Source of the DNA: a virus
Virus record (IMG/VR): IMGVR_UViG_3300024262_005408
Span: 1-64,000 of that record
Length of the DNA stretch: 64,000 nt
Reading direction: 5' to 3' (one strand)
In this document: positions 49,710 to 58,344 of the stretch, piece by piece
How positions within the stretch are numbered: position 1 is the stretch's first letter
Layout of the letters: every line of letters begins with the position of its first letter
Program-made: the position numbers and the translations under genes
The notes under the pieces: generated by a model
The model's database searches: none
The model's input: the letters and a program-made list of their open reading frames with translations, nothing else
Told to the model about the DNA's origin: nothing

Positions 49710-49717
49710 CATAAATA
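49710..49717 (+). promoter_or_regulatory. Late promoter CATAAATA
   Basis: Five bases before ATG 49723. Confidence 0.55.
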
Positions 49718-49722
49718 ATATT

Positions 49723-50535
49723 ATGAACGATTATTATGGTTTTATATATCTCTGGACCAATACCCATCCCGATGTAAAAAAGCACAGTAAGTATATAGGT
49801 CAACACATCGGTAATGAAAATGATGGGTATATCGGTTCCGGGGTAATTTTTAAAAAAAGATATTATGCTAAAAAATATAAAGGTTTTTGGGTAAGAACTA
49901 TTTTAACATATTGTAGTAATTTAGATGAGATTAATAATGCAGAAGCTTTTTGGATTCATAGATATAATGCAGTATTAAATGAAGATTTTTGTAATTGTAG
50001 GTTCGGAGGAAAAAATTCAAAACATGGTCCGGGTACATTAGAAAAAATATCTTTAAGTTGTAAAGGAAGAACCCCATGGAACAAAGGTAAAGTAGGGGTT
50101 TTAGTTCAAACAAAAGCTTCTATCGAAAAACGAATTAAAACTCTTATAAAGAACAAAAACTACGATAAAAGAGATCAACAAATTTTAGATTATATAACTG
50201 AAAATACTTGGTATAAATTATCCGAACATACTTTTTTATCAAAACTAAAAGACGCTAATTGTATAAAAAGATTGAGAAATAAAAAATTAATTAAACTCGA
50301 ATATTTTGGACTTAACGATGTTAGGTATGTTTTACCAGATTGGAGTATAGAAAATCAGATTTATAATTTTATAAAAAATAATGATAAATGTACAAAAAAA
50401 GAAGTAGTTGATTATGCTACAGATAAAGTTATAATTAAGAAGTGTAAAGTGAATACAGTAATGTGTAAAATGGTAAAAGAAAACAAACTAATTAATAATA
50501 GAGGTTATAGAGTTAATCTCTGGTCAATTAAGTAA
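49723..50535 (+). CDS. GIY-YIG homing endonuclease with NUMOD3
   Basis: 270 residues. Y-G-F-I-Y-L-W and S-K-Y-I-G-Q-H are the two GIY-YIG motifs. A-E-A-F-W-I-H-R-Y carries the catalytic Glu. The NUMOD3 motif K-I-S-L-S-C-K-G-R-T-P-W-N-K-G follows, and a Lys-rich winged-helix-like C-terminus completes a homing nuclease. It has its own late promoter and is one of four GIY-YIG genes in the window. Confidence 0.88.
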   Translation: MNDYYGFIYLWTNTHPDVKKHSKYIGQHIGNENDGYIGSGVIFKKRYYAKKYKGFWVRTILTYCSNLDEINNAEAFWIHRYNAVLNEDFCNCRFGGKNSKHGPGTLEKISLSCKGRTPWNKGKVGVLVQTKASIEKRIKTLIKNKNYDKRDQQILDYITENTWYKLSEHTFLSKLKDANCIKRLRNKKLIKLEYFGLNDVRYVLPDWSIENQIYNFIKNNDKCTKKEVVDYATDKVIIKKCKVNTVMCKMVKENKLINNRGYRVNLWSIK

Positions 50536-50539
50536 TATT

Positions 50540-50680
50540 ATGAAATATAGGTTTATGATGATAATCAATTGGTTTAGATATTTGAGAGAATTGTACGAAT
50601 ATCATACTTGGCAAAAACATTTATACAAATATCAAGAAAAATTAAAAGGTGCAAAGTTGTTAGGTACTGATTTGAAGTGA
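50540..50680 (+). CDS. Small basic hypothetical protein
   Basis: 46 residues, ATG 50540 to TGA 50678-50680. It starts K-Y-R-F-M-M-I-I-N-W-F-R-Y-L and is Tyr/Lys-rich; possibly membrane-associated. It overlaps the next GTG by four bases (GTGA), which implies translational coupling. Confidence 0.6.
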   Translation: MKYRFMMIINWFRYLRELYEYHTWQKHLYKYQEKLKGAKLLGTDLK

Positions 50681-51078
50681 ATACTATTTTTACATTTATA
50701 AATGATATAATATTCGGTAAAAAAGGAGACGTTATAGAAAACGTAGAGGATGAAGATCAGTTTAATGGCTATCTTGTTAATCGTTGGGTTAGTATGTACT
50801 CTCCAGACAATGCATCTATAATTAATGAAACAACTAACAAATATTATAATGTATTTGATTCAAAAAAAGAATGGTATGAATATCTTGTAAAAATTATACC
50901 AAAAGGTTCTCCTGGTCGTATTCATTATATTAAAAAAGAAAAGAGAAAAGATATACAAAATTATGATGAAATAGTAAAATTTTTGGCTAAAAAATTTGAA
51001 ATTTCTAAAAGAGAAGTGCAGCAGTATGTTGATAGCGGCCAAGTAGACATGACTAATATTAAACTGGCATTGAAATAA
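50677..51078 (+). CDS. 62: Probable clamp-loader small subunit (gp62-like)
   Basis: 133 residues starting at GTG. F-N-G-Y-L-V-N-R-W-V-S-M-Y-S-P-D, then Y-E-Y-L-V-K-I-I-P-K-G, and a C-terminal I-V-K-F-L-A-K-K-F-E-I-S-K-R-E-V-Q-Q-Y follow the order of the phage clamp-loader A subunit, but at reduced length (T4 gp62 is 187). Gp62 with gp44 loads the gp45 clamp. Neither gp44 nor gp45 is in this window. Confidence 0.6.
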   Translation: MNTIFTFINDIIFGKKGDVIENVEDEDQFNGYLVNRWVSMYSPDNASIINETTNKYYNVFDSKKEWYEYLVKIIPKGSPGRIHYIKKEKRKDIQNYDEIVKFLAKKFEISKREVQQYVDSGQVDMTNIKLALK

Positions 51079-51102
51079 CGTATTAATATAATAAGTCTTT
51101 AC

Positions 51103-51513
51103 ATGCCACAAAAAAGTATAGACTTATTAACACCTAAAAGAAGCCTTATTGATCTTTCGGAACCCTCAGAAGGTTCATTTGATTCTGCAATCATTGGTTA
51201 TCAAATGTGTACATTAATGGAAGATGTAATTCTTTGCAAATATAAAGATGAAACAGAAGATGGTAAATGTCTTGTAAGAAACGGTATTCATATTCCTTTA
51301 AACACCGATACAAAAGCATGGCGTATCGGGGAAGTATTGCTAGCAGGTACAAAGACAGAATATGTAAAACCCGGGGATCATATTTGTTTTCCAAATAATT
51401 TAGGAATTCCTATTGCCAATATTGAAGTTGATGGTATTGGTAAAGTTAGAAAGGGTATTTTTCTTAACGAAAGTAGAATTTTTGGAATAGTAAAACCTTT
51501 TGAAAACAAGTAG
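51103..51513 (+). CDS. 31: Cochaperonin gp31-like (GroES fold)
   Basis: 136 residues. G-Y-Q-M-C-T-L-M-E-D-V-I-L-C-K-Y, then R-N-G-I-H-I-P in the mobile-loop position, W-R-I-G-E-V-L-L-A-G, V-K-P-G-D-H-I-C-F-P, and E-S-R-I-F-G-I-V are the strands of a GroES-like barrel. T4 gp31 replaces GroES for folding the major capsid protein. A TATAAT box at 51087-51092 lacks a matching -35. Confidence 0.82.
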   Translation: MPQKSIDLLTPKRSLIDLSEPSEGSFDSAIIGYQMCTLMEDVILCKYKDETEDGKCLVRNGIHIPLNTDTKAWRIGEVLLAGTKTEYVKPGDHICFPNNLGIPIANIEVDGIGKVRKGIFLNESRIFGIVKPFENK

Positions 51514-51877
51514 ATCACAACTATTAACTCTTCTTAAAAATAATGTATGTGAAGTAAAATTTGCTAGAAGAGTATTTAAAGCAGGAGCTCCTCCTACTAG
51601 AAGGATGCTTTGTACTAATAGTTTTACACTTTTGAATAGCGAAAACGGGCGATTGACGCTAAATTTTAGACCTACAGCAAATTTTCAAGATTATGATCCA
51701 GCAATAAAAAATTTAATTATCGTATGGGATATTTTTATGCAAAATTATCGACAAATTAATTGTAATAACGTTGATTTAATAAAAACAATTCCCGCCGATG
51801 ATGAATTTTGGACTTATTATGTAGATAATTTAGAAAATCTCTCTCAACAAGAAAAAATTAATTTCCAAAATACATAA
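51500..51877 (+). CDS. WYL_2 / Sm-like SH3-barrel family protein
   Basis: 125 residues, TTG start overlapping gp31 by 14 bases. E-V-K-F-A-R-R-V-F, R-R-M-L-C-T-N-S-F-T-L-L-N-S and N-L-I-I-V-W-D-I-F-M-Q-N-Y-R match the small SH3-like barrel family of T4-like phages (PF10902-like). Its function is unknown; nucleic-acid binding is usually assumed. Confidence 0.75.
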   Translation: MKTSRSQLLTLLKNNVCEVKFARRVFKAGAPPTRRMLCTNSFTLLNSENGRLTLNFRPTANFQDYDPAIKNLIIVWDIFMQNYRQINCNNVDLIKTIPADDEFWTYYVDNLENLSQQEKINFQNT

Positions 51878-52224
51878 TGGTAGTAAAACTCATAGAAGAA
51901 GTCGAGGAAAAGTTTCATAAATTTTTTTTGAATGATATATGTTTTGATATTGAAGGTAAAATTATCAAAAAAGGTAAACTTATTAATGTAAATATAAAGG
52001 ATTTTTTTCTTGAATTTAAGTTAGAAGTACAAAAAGGAGGCATAAAATCGTTTGAGGTCCCTTATCCTTATGAATTATTAGATTATGAGAATTGTATTGT
52101 TTTTGATTATAACCTTAATAAATTTGTTTTTAACGATATAGTTAGATTAGCAAAAGTAAAAAGATTAAAACCTAAGAAAAATTCAAAATTTTATGATGTA
52201 AAAATGGTTTTAAAAAAATTATGA
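51877..52224 (+). CDS. Hypothetical protein
   Basis: 115 residues, Lys-rich with alternating strands (D-F-F-L-E-F-K-L-E-V, C-I-V-F-D-Y-N-L). It may be another small beta-barrel. It shares one base with the previous gene's stop and overlaps the next by four, so it is part of one operon. No motif. Confidence 0.65.
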   Translation: MVVKLIEEVEEKFHKFFLNDICFDIEGKIIKKGKLINVNIKDFFLEFKLEVQKGGIKSFEVPYPYELLDYENCIVFDYNLNKFVFNDIVRLAKVKRLKPKKNSKFYDVKMVLKKL

Positions 52225-52532
52225 CTTTAAAATATTTTAGTGTTTTTAGTGGTGAAGTATACGATTTACAAAAAGAGTATACAAATTTTTTGGATTGTGG
52301 TCAATTAAAAATTACCGACAACCCTAAATCAAACTGCAAACGTTGCCATGGCAGAGGCTTTACTGGAAGAGATTCTTCTACTGGTCACTATAGTATGTGC
52401 CGGTGTGTTTTGAGAAATGCTTCAGATGATCTACTTGCAGAAATGTCAACACATCAAGTTGACGATGTTCAGATGCATACAAAGAAAGATAATTTTGATA
52501 GTATAGTTGATGGTGTTTACAGTGCCAATTAG
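52221..52532 (+). CDS. Small zinc-ribbon protein
   Basis: 103 residues. C-K-R-C-H-G-R-G-F-T-G then C-R-C give a C-x2-C-x-G-x-G knuckle like DnaJ-type zinc fingers. The ends are helical. Function unknown. Last gene before the helicase. Confidence 0.65.
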   Translation: MTLKYFSVFSGEVYDLQKEYTNFLDCGQLKITDNPKSNCKRCHGRGFTGRDSSTGHYSMCRCVLRNASDDLLAEMSTHQVDDVQMHTKKDNFDSIVDGVYSAN

Positions 52533-52560
52533 TTGACTGCTTATTGAGTCCATATATACT
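52533..52560 (+). promoter_or_regulatory. Sigma70-type promoter of the helicase gene
   Basis: -35 TTGACT at 52533-52538, 16-base spacer, -10 TATACT at 52555-52560, ATG 52568 after seven bases. It decides against the in-frame TTG at 52544, which lies in the spacer. Confidence 0.65.
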
Positions 52561-52567
52561 AAGTAAT

Positions 52568-54196
52568 ATGTTCAGCAAGTATGTGGCAAAATTTCCATAC
52601 GGGTATAATCCATCTAATTCGCAAGTAACGCTTTTAAAAGAAATTGAAAAGGCGTATGAAGATGGTTACAAATACGTAATCGTTTCAGCTCCTACTGGAA
52701 CCGGTAAAAGCTTTATACCGAGAACTTTAGGTAACGTTGGTGCTAACCCAACAAAGCATTTTAAGGAGCTAATAAACTCCTATGAAGCATATCGAAAAGA
52801 CCAACATGGAAATTATATTTTTGAAAAAGATTGTTTAAGTGAGCCTGCATTTGGGACGTTTGCATTAACCATTACAAAGCAATTACAGGATCAATATAAA
52901 TTGTTGTTTGATGATATAGAAATATTAAAAGGTAAACAAAATTATATATGTACTGTTGATGAAAGTTTTAATGTTGATACAGCTCCATGTATTCATACAC
53001 CTAAATTAAAAAACGAATGTTGGGCAAAGAATAGTTGTACGTATTTTTCAAATAGAAATAATTCTTTATCAAATCCGTTTGCTGTTTTAAATTACAAAAT
53101 GTTTATGGCATTACCACAGCATGTTAAACGTAGAAATTTTATTGTGTGTGACGAAGCTTCAGAATTAGAAGAAGAATTGGTCAGACGATTTAGTGCTGAA
53201 ATAGATTACAAACGGTTAGATTTATATAACATTGAGTATAGTAAACTACGATCTGAAAAATACGATATCCAATACAGGTGGCTTATAAATTTAATTTTTG
53301 TTATAAGTGAAAAAGCGAATGAGTTAACTAATAAAAATTCAAGTAAAATAAATGTATTATCTCTCTCAGAAGCAAATAAGTTAAAGTATCTTAAAATGCT
53401 TCACGGCGATTTAACAACAGTAGAACAAACTTGGCATAAATGTGAGTACGTTGTTGATACTAAGTCGGATAGAGTGAGCTTTACCCCTCTGAAAATTGAT
53501 AACTTAAGCAAGCATATATTTGATTATGGTGATAATATTTTATTAATGTCTGCCACAATTACAGACCACAAAGCATATGCTAAAGGGTTAGGTATTAAAA
53601 AGTACAAATATATAGAATCACCATCGGTATTTGATCCAAAGAAGTCACCGGTTTATCTTTCTTCTAAACCGGTACTCAACTATCAAAATTTACAAAGATT
53701 TTTACCGGTGTTGGCAAAAAATGTTCAAGATTTGTGCGATCATCACAAGGATGAAAAAGGTATTATACATACCCATTCATTAGAGATATGTAATTATTTA
53801 CAAACCAAATTAGTCGGTGATAGATTTTTGTTTAGAGAACAAACAGCAAATAATGAAAAGATTTTAAAAGAGCATTTTAGAACATCCAAACCTACTGTGT
53901 TAGTATCACCTTCTTTAGGTTTTGGTACTGATTTAAATGCTGAAAAGGGTAGATTTCAAATTATTGTTAAAACACCGTACCCACCGTTATCAAATAAACG
54001 TATCAAAAAGATGTTTGATATGGATAAAGATTGGTATTCAAACAAAACTTTAAGTGCATTGGTTCAGACTACAGGTAGGTGCACACGTTCAAAAGCTGAT
54101 TACGCAGTTACTTATGTTTTAGATGGTAAAGCGAGAACTTTGATATCACAAAATAAAACAAAGCTACCTAAACATTTCATTGAACGTTTGGTCTGA
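52568..54196 (+). CDS. DinG/XPD-like DNA helicase
   Basis: 542 residues from ATG 52568. Walker A S-A-P-T-G-T-G-K-S at about 39-47. Four Cys between motifs I and II (Y-I-C-T, P-C-I-H, N-E-C-W, S-C-T-Y) are placed like the iron-sulfur cluster of XPD/DinG. The box is C-D-E-A-S. C-terminal S-P-S-L-G-F-G-T-D and Q-T-T-G-R-C-T-R are motifs V and VI. It unwinds DNA, probably 5'-3', in replication or repair. A relative of T4-like phage helicases that differs from UvsW here. Confidence 0.85.
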   Translation: MFSKYVAKFPYGYNPSNSQVTLLKEIEKAYEDGYKYVIVSAPTGTGKSFIPRTLGNVGANPTKHFKELINSYEAYRKDQHGNYIFEKDCLSEPAFGTFALTITKQLQDQYKLLFDDIEILKGKQNYICTVDESFNVDTAPCIHTPKLKNECWAKNSCTYFSNRNNSLSNPFAVLNYKMFMALPQHVKRRNFIVCDEASELEEELVRRFSAEIDYKRLDLYNIEYSKLRSEKYDIQYRWLINLIFVISEKANELTNKNSSKINVLSLSEANKLKYLKMLHGDLTTVEQTWHKCEYVVDTKSDRVSFTPLKIDNLSKHIFDYGDNILLMSATITDHKAYAKGLGIKKYKYIESPSVFDPKKSPVYLSSKPVLNYQNLQRFLPVLAKNVQDLCDHHKDEKGIIHTHSLEICNYLQTKLVGDRFLFREQTANNEKILKEHFRTSKPTVLVSPSLGFGTDLNAEKGRFQIIVKTPYPPLSNKRIKKMFDMDKDWYSNKTLSALVQTTGRCTRSKADYAVTYVLDGKARTLISQNKTKLPKHFIERLV

Positions 54197-54203
54197 ATAA
54201 ATA
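54196..54203 (+). promoter_or_regulatory. T4-type late promoter AATAAATA
   Basis: Six bases before ATG 54210; its first base is the last base of the helicase stop codon. Confidence 0.6.
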
Positions 54204-54209
54204 ATAAAA

Positions 54210-55034
54210 ATGCGGTGGAAGTCAAATTATTTCGAAATTCAGGATTTAATTATTCAATTTGCGAATGCTTTTGACTCTATAGTTATTGGAAGATATAACA
54301 AAAATAGGGTACAAAAAGATCGAATATATGTTAGATATCTCTATGCTCCTAAACAACGAGTATTATATGATCTTATAAACGAAGCAAAAACAATAACATT
54401 ACCAGTTGTTGCTATTAGTATCAATAGTATGTCAAGGGATAATGATAGAGTTTTTAATAAATTACCCGCTGTAGGTCAATCTGGTTCAGGTAATGCTTTT
54501 TATTATCAAGATAATTTTACACATGATAAGTATAATGCCCCTACACCCGTTAACATAAATGTAAACTTTAGTATCTTAACCCGATACCAGTTAGATATGG
54601 ACCAAATTCTTAGTAATTTTATTCCTTATACAAACCCATATGTTATTATTAGTTGGCCTGTACCTAAAGCATTAACAAGTTTAGTAGAAGCTCAAGAAAT
54701 TAGAAGTGAAGTATTGTGGGATGGAAATATTAATTTACAGTACCCGTTAGAATTAAGAGCAAGTGATAAGGCCAGAATTATAGCCGACACTACCTTTACA
54801 ATAAAAGGTTGGATATTTCCTGCGTCCGAAACACCTATTGATAATATATACAAAGTTACAACCAATTGGTACCCTGTTAGTGGTACTGAGCGTACTGGTA
54901 CAGTACTTACATCAGATAATTTTCCATCACTTAATACACAATTATCAGGTGACCCCGGAATGGATACATTTACAATTTCAGCTTTCCCTGATGAAATAGA
55001 AGTATTTAGAACAACACAAGATCAAGGCCCATGA
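54210..55034 (+). CDS. 15: Tail sheath terminator/stabiliser gp15
   Basis: 274 residues, matching T4 gp15 (272). The block I-L-T-R-Y-Q-L-D-M-D-Q-I-L-S-N-F-I-P-Y aligns with the T4 segment I-F-T-R-Y-E-D-D-M. F-T-I-K-G-W-I-F-P-A aligns with F-E-V-N-G-W-M-Y-P-P. Gp15 caps the tail tube and sheath at the neck. It starts a late structural block and overlaps the repeat-protein gene by four bases. Confidence 0.85.
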   Translation: MRWKSNYFEIQDLIIQFANAFDSIVIGRYNKNRVQKDRIYVRYLYAPKQRVLYDLINEAKTITLPVVAISINSMSRDNDRVFNKLPAVGQSGSGNAFYYQDNFTHDKYNAPTPVNINVNFSILTRYQLDMDQILSNFIPYTNPYVIISWPVPKALTSLVEAQEIRSEVLWDGNINLQYPLELRASDKARIIADTTFTIKGWIFPASETPIDNIYKVTTNWYPVSGTERTGTVLTSDNFPSLNTQLSGDPGMDTFTISAFPDEIEVFRTTQDQGP

Positions 55035-56680
55035 GAAGAGCAATACCTTTATTAGTAAGACAAGAAAGCCTTTTAGGTAAAAATACTATAGTATTTACTC
55101 AAAACCCTACTACTTTTGTTTTTGATTCTCCTTGGTTAAAACCTGCAGGTGTACAAGGCTTACAAAAATATTATCAGGTTTTTTTGAGTGCTGCAAATCC
55201 AGATACGTTTTTTTCGGGCAACTTATCTTCTACCCCTTTAAGCAGTGTAGACTATTTTTCAGAAAATAGTACTTTGTCTGCACGGTTCCCTGCATTTAGT
55301 GGGTTTAATGTTGAAGATTTTGGTGGACAAGTAGTAATAGATAATTCAACTCAAGAAATAAAAGTTAATATTTCAGCTTTATCTGCTAGAGCAACAGGGC
55401 ATTTTCTGTTTGTAATTACAGCACCTGGTGGGCAAACAATTTGGCCAGTAGCACCTGATTATTATGCACAGAGCTTTTTCGATCCTATTACACCCACACC
55501 TACTAAGACAAGAACAAATACTAGAACGATAACAACTACTCAAACGAGAACTGGTACTCGAAATGTTACTCATACACAGACACTCACACAAACAAAAACA
55601 TATACTCAAACACCAACACAAAGCGTTACTCCAAGTCAAGGCACAACAAAAACGCCTACGAGAACGAAATCGGTAACACAGACAACTACATACACTGCTA
55701 CGCCTACTAATACACCTACACAGTCCCAAACGCAGACTCAGACACCTACAAACACACAAACAAGAACACAAACACCATCAACTACTGCAACGGGTTCTCG
55801 AACACCTACTCAAACAATAACACCAACTGCGTCTCCTACATACACACCAACACAAACTCAAACACCTACTCAAACAGCTACACAAACAAGTACTCAAACT
55901 CAAACAGGTACTCGAGCAGCTTCACCGACAAGAACACCTTCAAGAACCCTTACTCAATCACCCACCCAAACAAAAACAAATACACGTACTTCTACAAATA
56001 CAGTCACCCCATCAAATACATTCACACCAGAACCAACACAAACAAGAACAAGAACAAATACACGTACTCAAACACCAACAAGATCTGTAACACCGACAAA
56101 AAATTCATCCCCTACAAGCACTCAAACTCAAACACCTACATCAACTCAAACATCAACACAAACACCAACCAAATCCCCCGGAGTCACACCAACACAAACT
56201 CAAACACCTACTCAAACTCAAACACCTACTCAAACACGAACAAGAACAAGAACACCGACACAGACACAATCAACAACACAAACACGAACAGCTACGGTAA
56301 CGAAATCAATTACACAAAGCAAAACAAAGACACAAACACAGACACCTACACAAACACAAACACCTACCCAAACAAGAACAAGAACAAGAACAGAAACACA
56401 AAATGCTTCACCAACACTAACAATAACAGTAACACAATCAAAAACATTAACTCAGACAGCAACACAGACACCTACACAAACAAGAACACAAACAACCACA
56501 CGGACACGGACACGGACAGAAACACCTCGATTGACACCAACACCAACACAAACACAGACACAAACAAGGACACCAACACAAACAAGAACAGCTACACAAA
56601 CACGAACACAAACCAGAACACAAACACCGACTAATTTTCATGATTTTGTAAATACTATATGGGTAACCTATGAGGAATAA
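55031..56680 (+). CDS. Virion protein with long Thr/Gln-rich repeat domain, copy 1
   Basis: 549 residues. Residues 1-155 form a non-repetitive, beta-rich domain (F-V-F-D-S-P-W-L-K-P-A-G), perhaps an adaptor or collar domain. Residues ~156-535 are almost only Thr, Gln, Arg, Pro, Ser and Lys in T-x-T-Q-T and T-P-T-Q-T units, with no Asp and very few hydrophobic residues. The end is F-V-N-T-I-W-V-T-Y-E. Mucin-like, extended, and likely highly O-glycosylatable. It lies directly after gp15, suggesting a neck whisker or fibre. Confidence 0.82.
   Translation: MRRAIPLLVRQESLLGKNTIVFTQNPTTFVFDSPWLKPAGVQGLQKYYQVFLSAANPDTFFSGNLSSTPLSSVDYFSENSTLSARFPAFSGFNVEDFGGQVVIDNSTQEIKVNISALSARATGHFLFVITAPGGQTIWPVAPDYYAQSFFDPITPTPTKTRTNTRTITTTQTRTGTRNVTHTQTLTQTKTYTQTPTQSVTPSQGTTKTPTRTKSVTQTTTYTATPTNTPTQSQTQTQTPTNTQTRTQTPSTTATGSRTPTQTITPTASPTYTPTQTQTPTQTATQTSTQTQTGTRAASPTRTPSRTLTQSPTQTKTNTRTSTNTVTPSNTFTPEPTQTRTRTNTRTQTPTRSVTPTKNSSPTSTQTQTPTSTQTSTQTPTKSPGVTPTQTQTPTQTQTPTQTRTRTRTPTQTQSTTQTRTATVTKSITQSKTKTQTQTPTQTQTPTQTRTRTRTETQNASPTLTITVTQSKTLTQTATQTPTQTRTQTTTRTRTRTETPRLTPTPTQTQTQTRTPTQTRTATQTRTQTRTQTPTNFHDFVNTIWVTYEE
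55490..56638 (+). repeat. Low-complexity ACA-rich repeat encoding T-x-T-Q-T units
   Basis: A degenerate tandem array of short ACA/ACN codon units (ACACAAACA and relatives). Long open frames on the other strand here (Cys-rich) are shadows. Recombination between units is likely. Confidence 0.85.
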
Positions 56681-56682
56681 AA

Positions 56683-58305
56683 ATGACAGGAATACATTTA
56701 AAAGACAAAGCAAAGGAACTTTTTGATCAAAACTCTAATTGGATTGGAGTTGGTGTTGGTATTAAAGAGGTGGCCGGAGCTACAACCGGGCAGCATGCTG
56801 TTACACTTTACGTAGAAAATAAAAAACCTCTAGAAGAAGTTGCCGAAGCTGATAGATTTCCTTCTTTTGTAACAGTAGATGGGGTTGACTATCCTACAGA
56901 TGTAGTGGAGGAACCAAATCCGGTACCGCTAACTAAGCATGGCCCACCGGATTTTTGTTATACCGGCGCTGATGCCAGTGACCATTGGGAACGTCAAGTA
57001 CTGCCTTTGAGTGCTAATAATTCTGTTAGACGACCGCTAATTGGAGGCATTGTAATGTCAACAATACCACCTGCAGGTTACGACGGACCGCGGATGTCCT
57101 GGGGTACACTTGGAGGGTTGGTTGTGGATAATACAGATAATACAATTTGCTGTTTAACTAATATGCACGTTATTGTCCCTATGTATTATTCATCGGAAAT
57201 GGATGTCTACGGTGCTTTCACGCCCGGCTCCTTTAAGGGTTCTACTAAATTCTATGACCGTACCGGTTATCAAACAACTTTTAGTTATTTGTGTGCGGGT
57301 AGTATATATAGAAAAGATATTGTAGATGCACCATCCCCTGCAGGTAATAACGGCGGTGTAGAATTAACTGAAGAAATTGGAAACTTACCATTTTATCAAT
57401 CTGATTTTGACCTGCGAAATGATTATGATTCAGCTGAAGCTGCTCTGGCACCATATAAGATTGGTAGTGTAAAAAGAACCAGTTTAATGACGCAGTCTCC
57501 TGTAATAACTGTTAGAATGGATGCAGCTCTACTTACAATAGAGCGTGAAGATGCCAAAAGCGCACAGGACGGAAGTTCAGTAAATTATCAACAAATAGTT
57601 GCTGGTGCATCTCCAGATGGAACTTATGAAGGTACTATTAGAGGTGTAGATTACGGGATGGAATTTGCAACTACTGCAGAAATAGATAGTTTAACCGACA
57701 CACAATTTTATACTGATGAAAACGGATTGGTACCAGAAGCACAGGACGGTACAAGAGGACCTTCAGTTTTCAGATCCGGTGAACGTCAAGGACCCGTTGG
57801 TTCTCCTGGTTCATTAGCTTCTTATCCTACTGATCAACTTGATTGGTGCCCAGCTGGTATGCTATCAGCATATGATGTCAATTACAATCTTAAGATAAAA
57901 TATTCTAGCAACGCTTCGCATGCCTGGTTATATGACTGTATACACTTTAGAGGCACAGTTAAGGCAGCAGCCGGAGGTGATTCCGGATCTTTTGTATGCG
58001 CTAGAATACCTATATCGGTGGCCGGCGGCGATCCGTGGGACGGTACCGTTACATATAGCGAGTGGAAGATTATTGGTCAACTTTTTGCCGGTAACGAAGT
58101 CACCGCCATCGCCGCTAGAATAGATAATATGGCAGAGGACTTTGACATAAGGGCTTATAGAGGCACAGGTACTCTAGAGTTTGCTACGTTAGCAAATAAA
58201 CAAACAAGAATAACAACAGGTTATTCAAGCTCCCTTACAATAACATATGATGGTAAAAAGTATTGGCAAGCCGGCAAAACAAATGCCCCTGCTGAAGACG
58301 TTTAA
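56683..58305 (+). CDS. Trypsin-like serine protease (S1/S1C fold) in the structural block
   Basis: 540 residues. The N-terminal ~70 residues contain G-V-G-V-G-I-K-E-V and V-T-L-Y-V-E-N-K-K-P, a module I associate with bacterial S1-fold proteases. The triad is His162 in C-L-T-N-M-H-V, Asp280 in V-R-M-D-A-A-L, and Ser434 in A-G-G-D-S-G-S. No signal peptide. It starts two bases after the repeat protein and lies before a second repeat protein, so it is probably a virion or assembly protease acting on these, or on host surface proteins. Confidence 0.85.
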   Translation: MTGIHLKDKAKELFDQNSNWIGVGVGIKEVAGATTGQHAVTLYVENKKPLEEVAEADRFPSFVTVDGVDYPTDVVEEPNPVPLTKHGPPDFCYTGADASDHWERQVLPLSANNSVRRPLIGGIVMSTIPPAGYDGPRMSWGTLGGLVVDNTDNTICCLTNMHVIVPMYYSSEMDVYGAFTPGSFKGSTKFYDRTGYQTTFSYLCAGSIYRKDIVDAPSPAGNNGGVELTEEIGNLPFYQSDFDLRNDYDSAEAALAPYKIGSVKRTSLMTQSPVITVRMDAALLTIEREDAKSAQDGSSVNYQQIVAGASPDGTYEGTIRGVDYGMEFATTAEIDSLTDTQFYTDENGLVPEAQDGTRGPSVFRSGERQGPVGSPGSLASYPTDQLDWCPAGMLSAYDVNYNLKIKYSSNASHAWLYDCIHFRGTVKAAAGGDSGSFVCARIPISVAGGDPWDGTVTYSEWKIIGQLFAGNEVTAIAARIDNMAEDFDIRAYRGTGTLEFATLANKQTRITTGYSSSLTITYDGKKYWQAGKTNAPAEDV

Positions 58306-58331
58306 ATATTCATTGACACTTACGTGGAGTG

Positions 58332-58339
58332 AATAAATA
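58332..58339 (+). promoter_or_regulatory. T4-type late promoter AATAAATA
   Basis: Five bases before the GTG at 58345. Confidence 0.6.
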
Positions 58340-58344
58340 ATATT

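Noticed and set aside
52544-52568. TTG start for the DinG-like helicase
   Set aside because: It lies inside the promoter spacer. ATG 52568 follows the -10 by seven bases.
55379-55771. Cys/Leu/Ser-rich open frame on the minus strand (also 56447-56713)
   Set aside because: It is the antisense of the Thr/Gln repeat array. Low-complexity ACN codons on one strand automatically give a long Cys/Gly frame on the other.
55490-56638. Possible CRISPR array
   Set aside because: Units are short, degenerate, in frame and without spacers. They encode Thr/Gln repeats.
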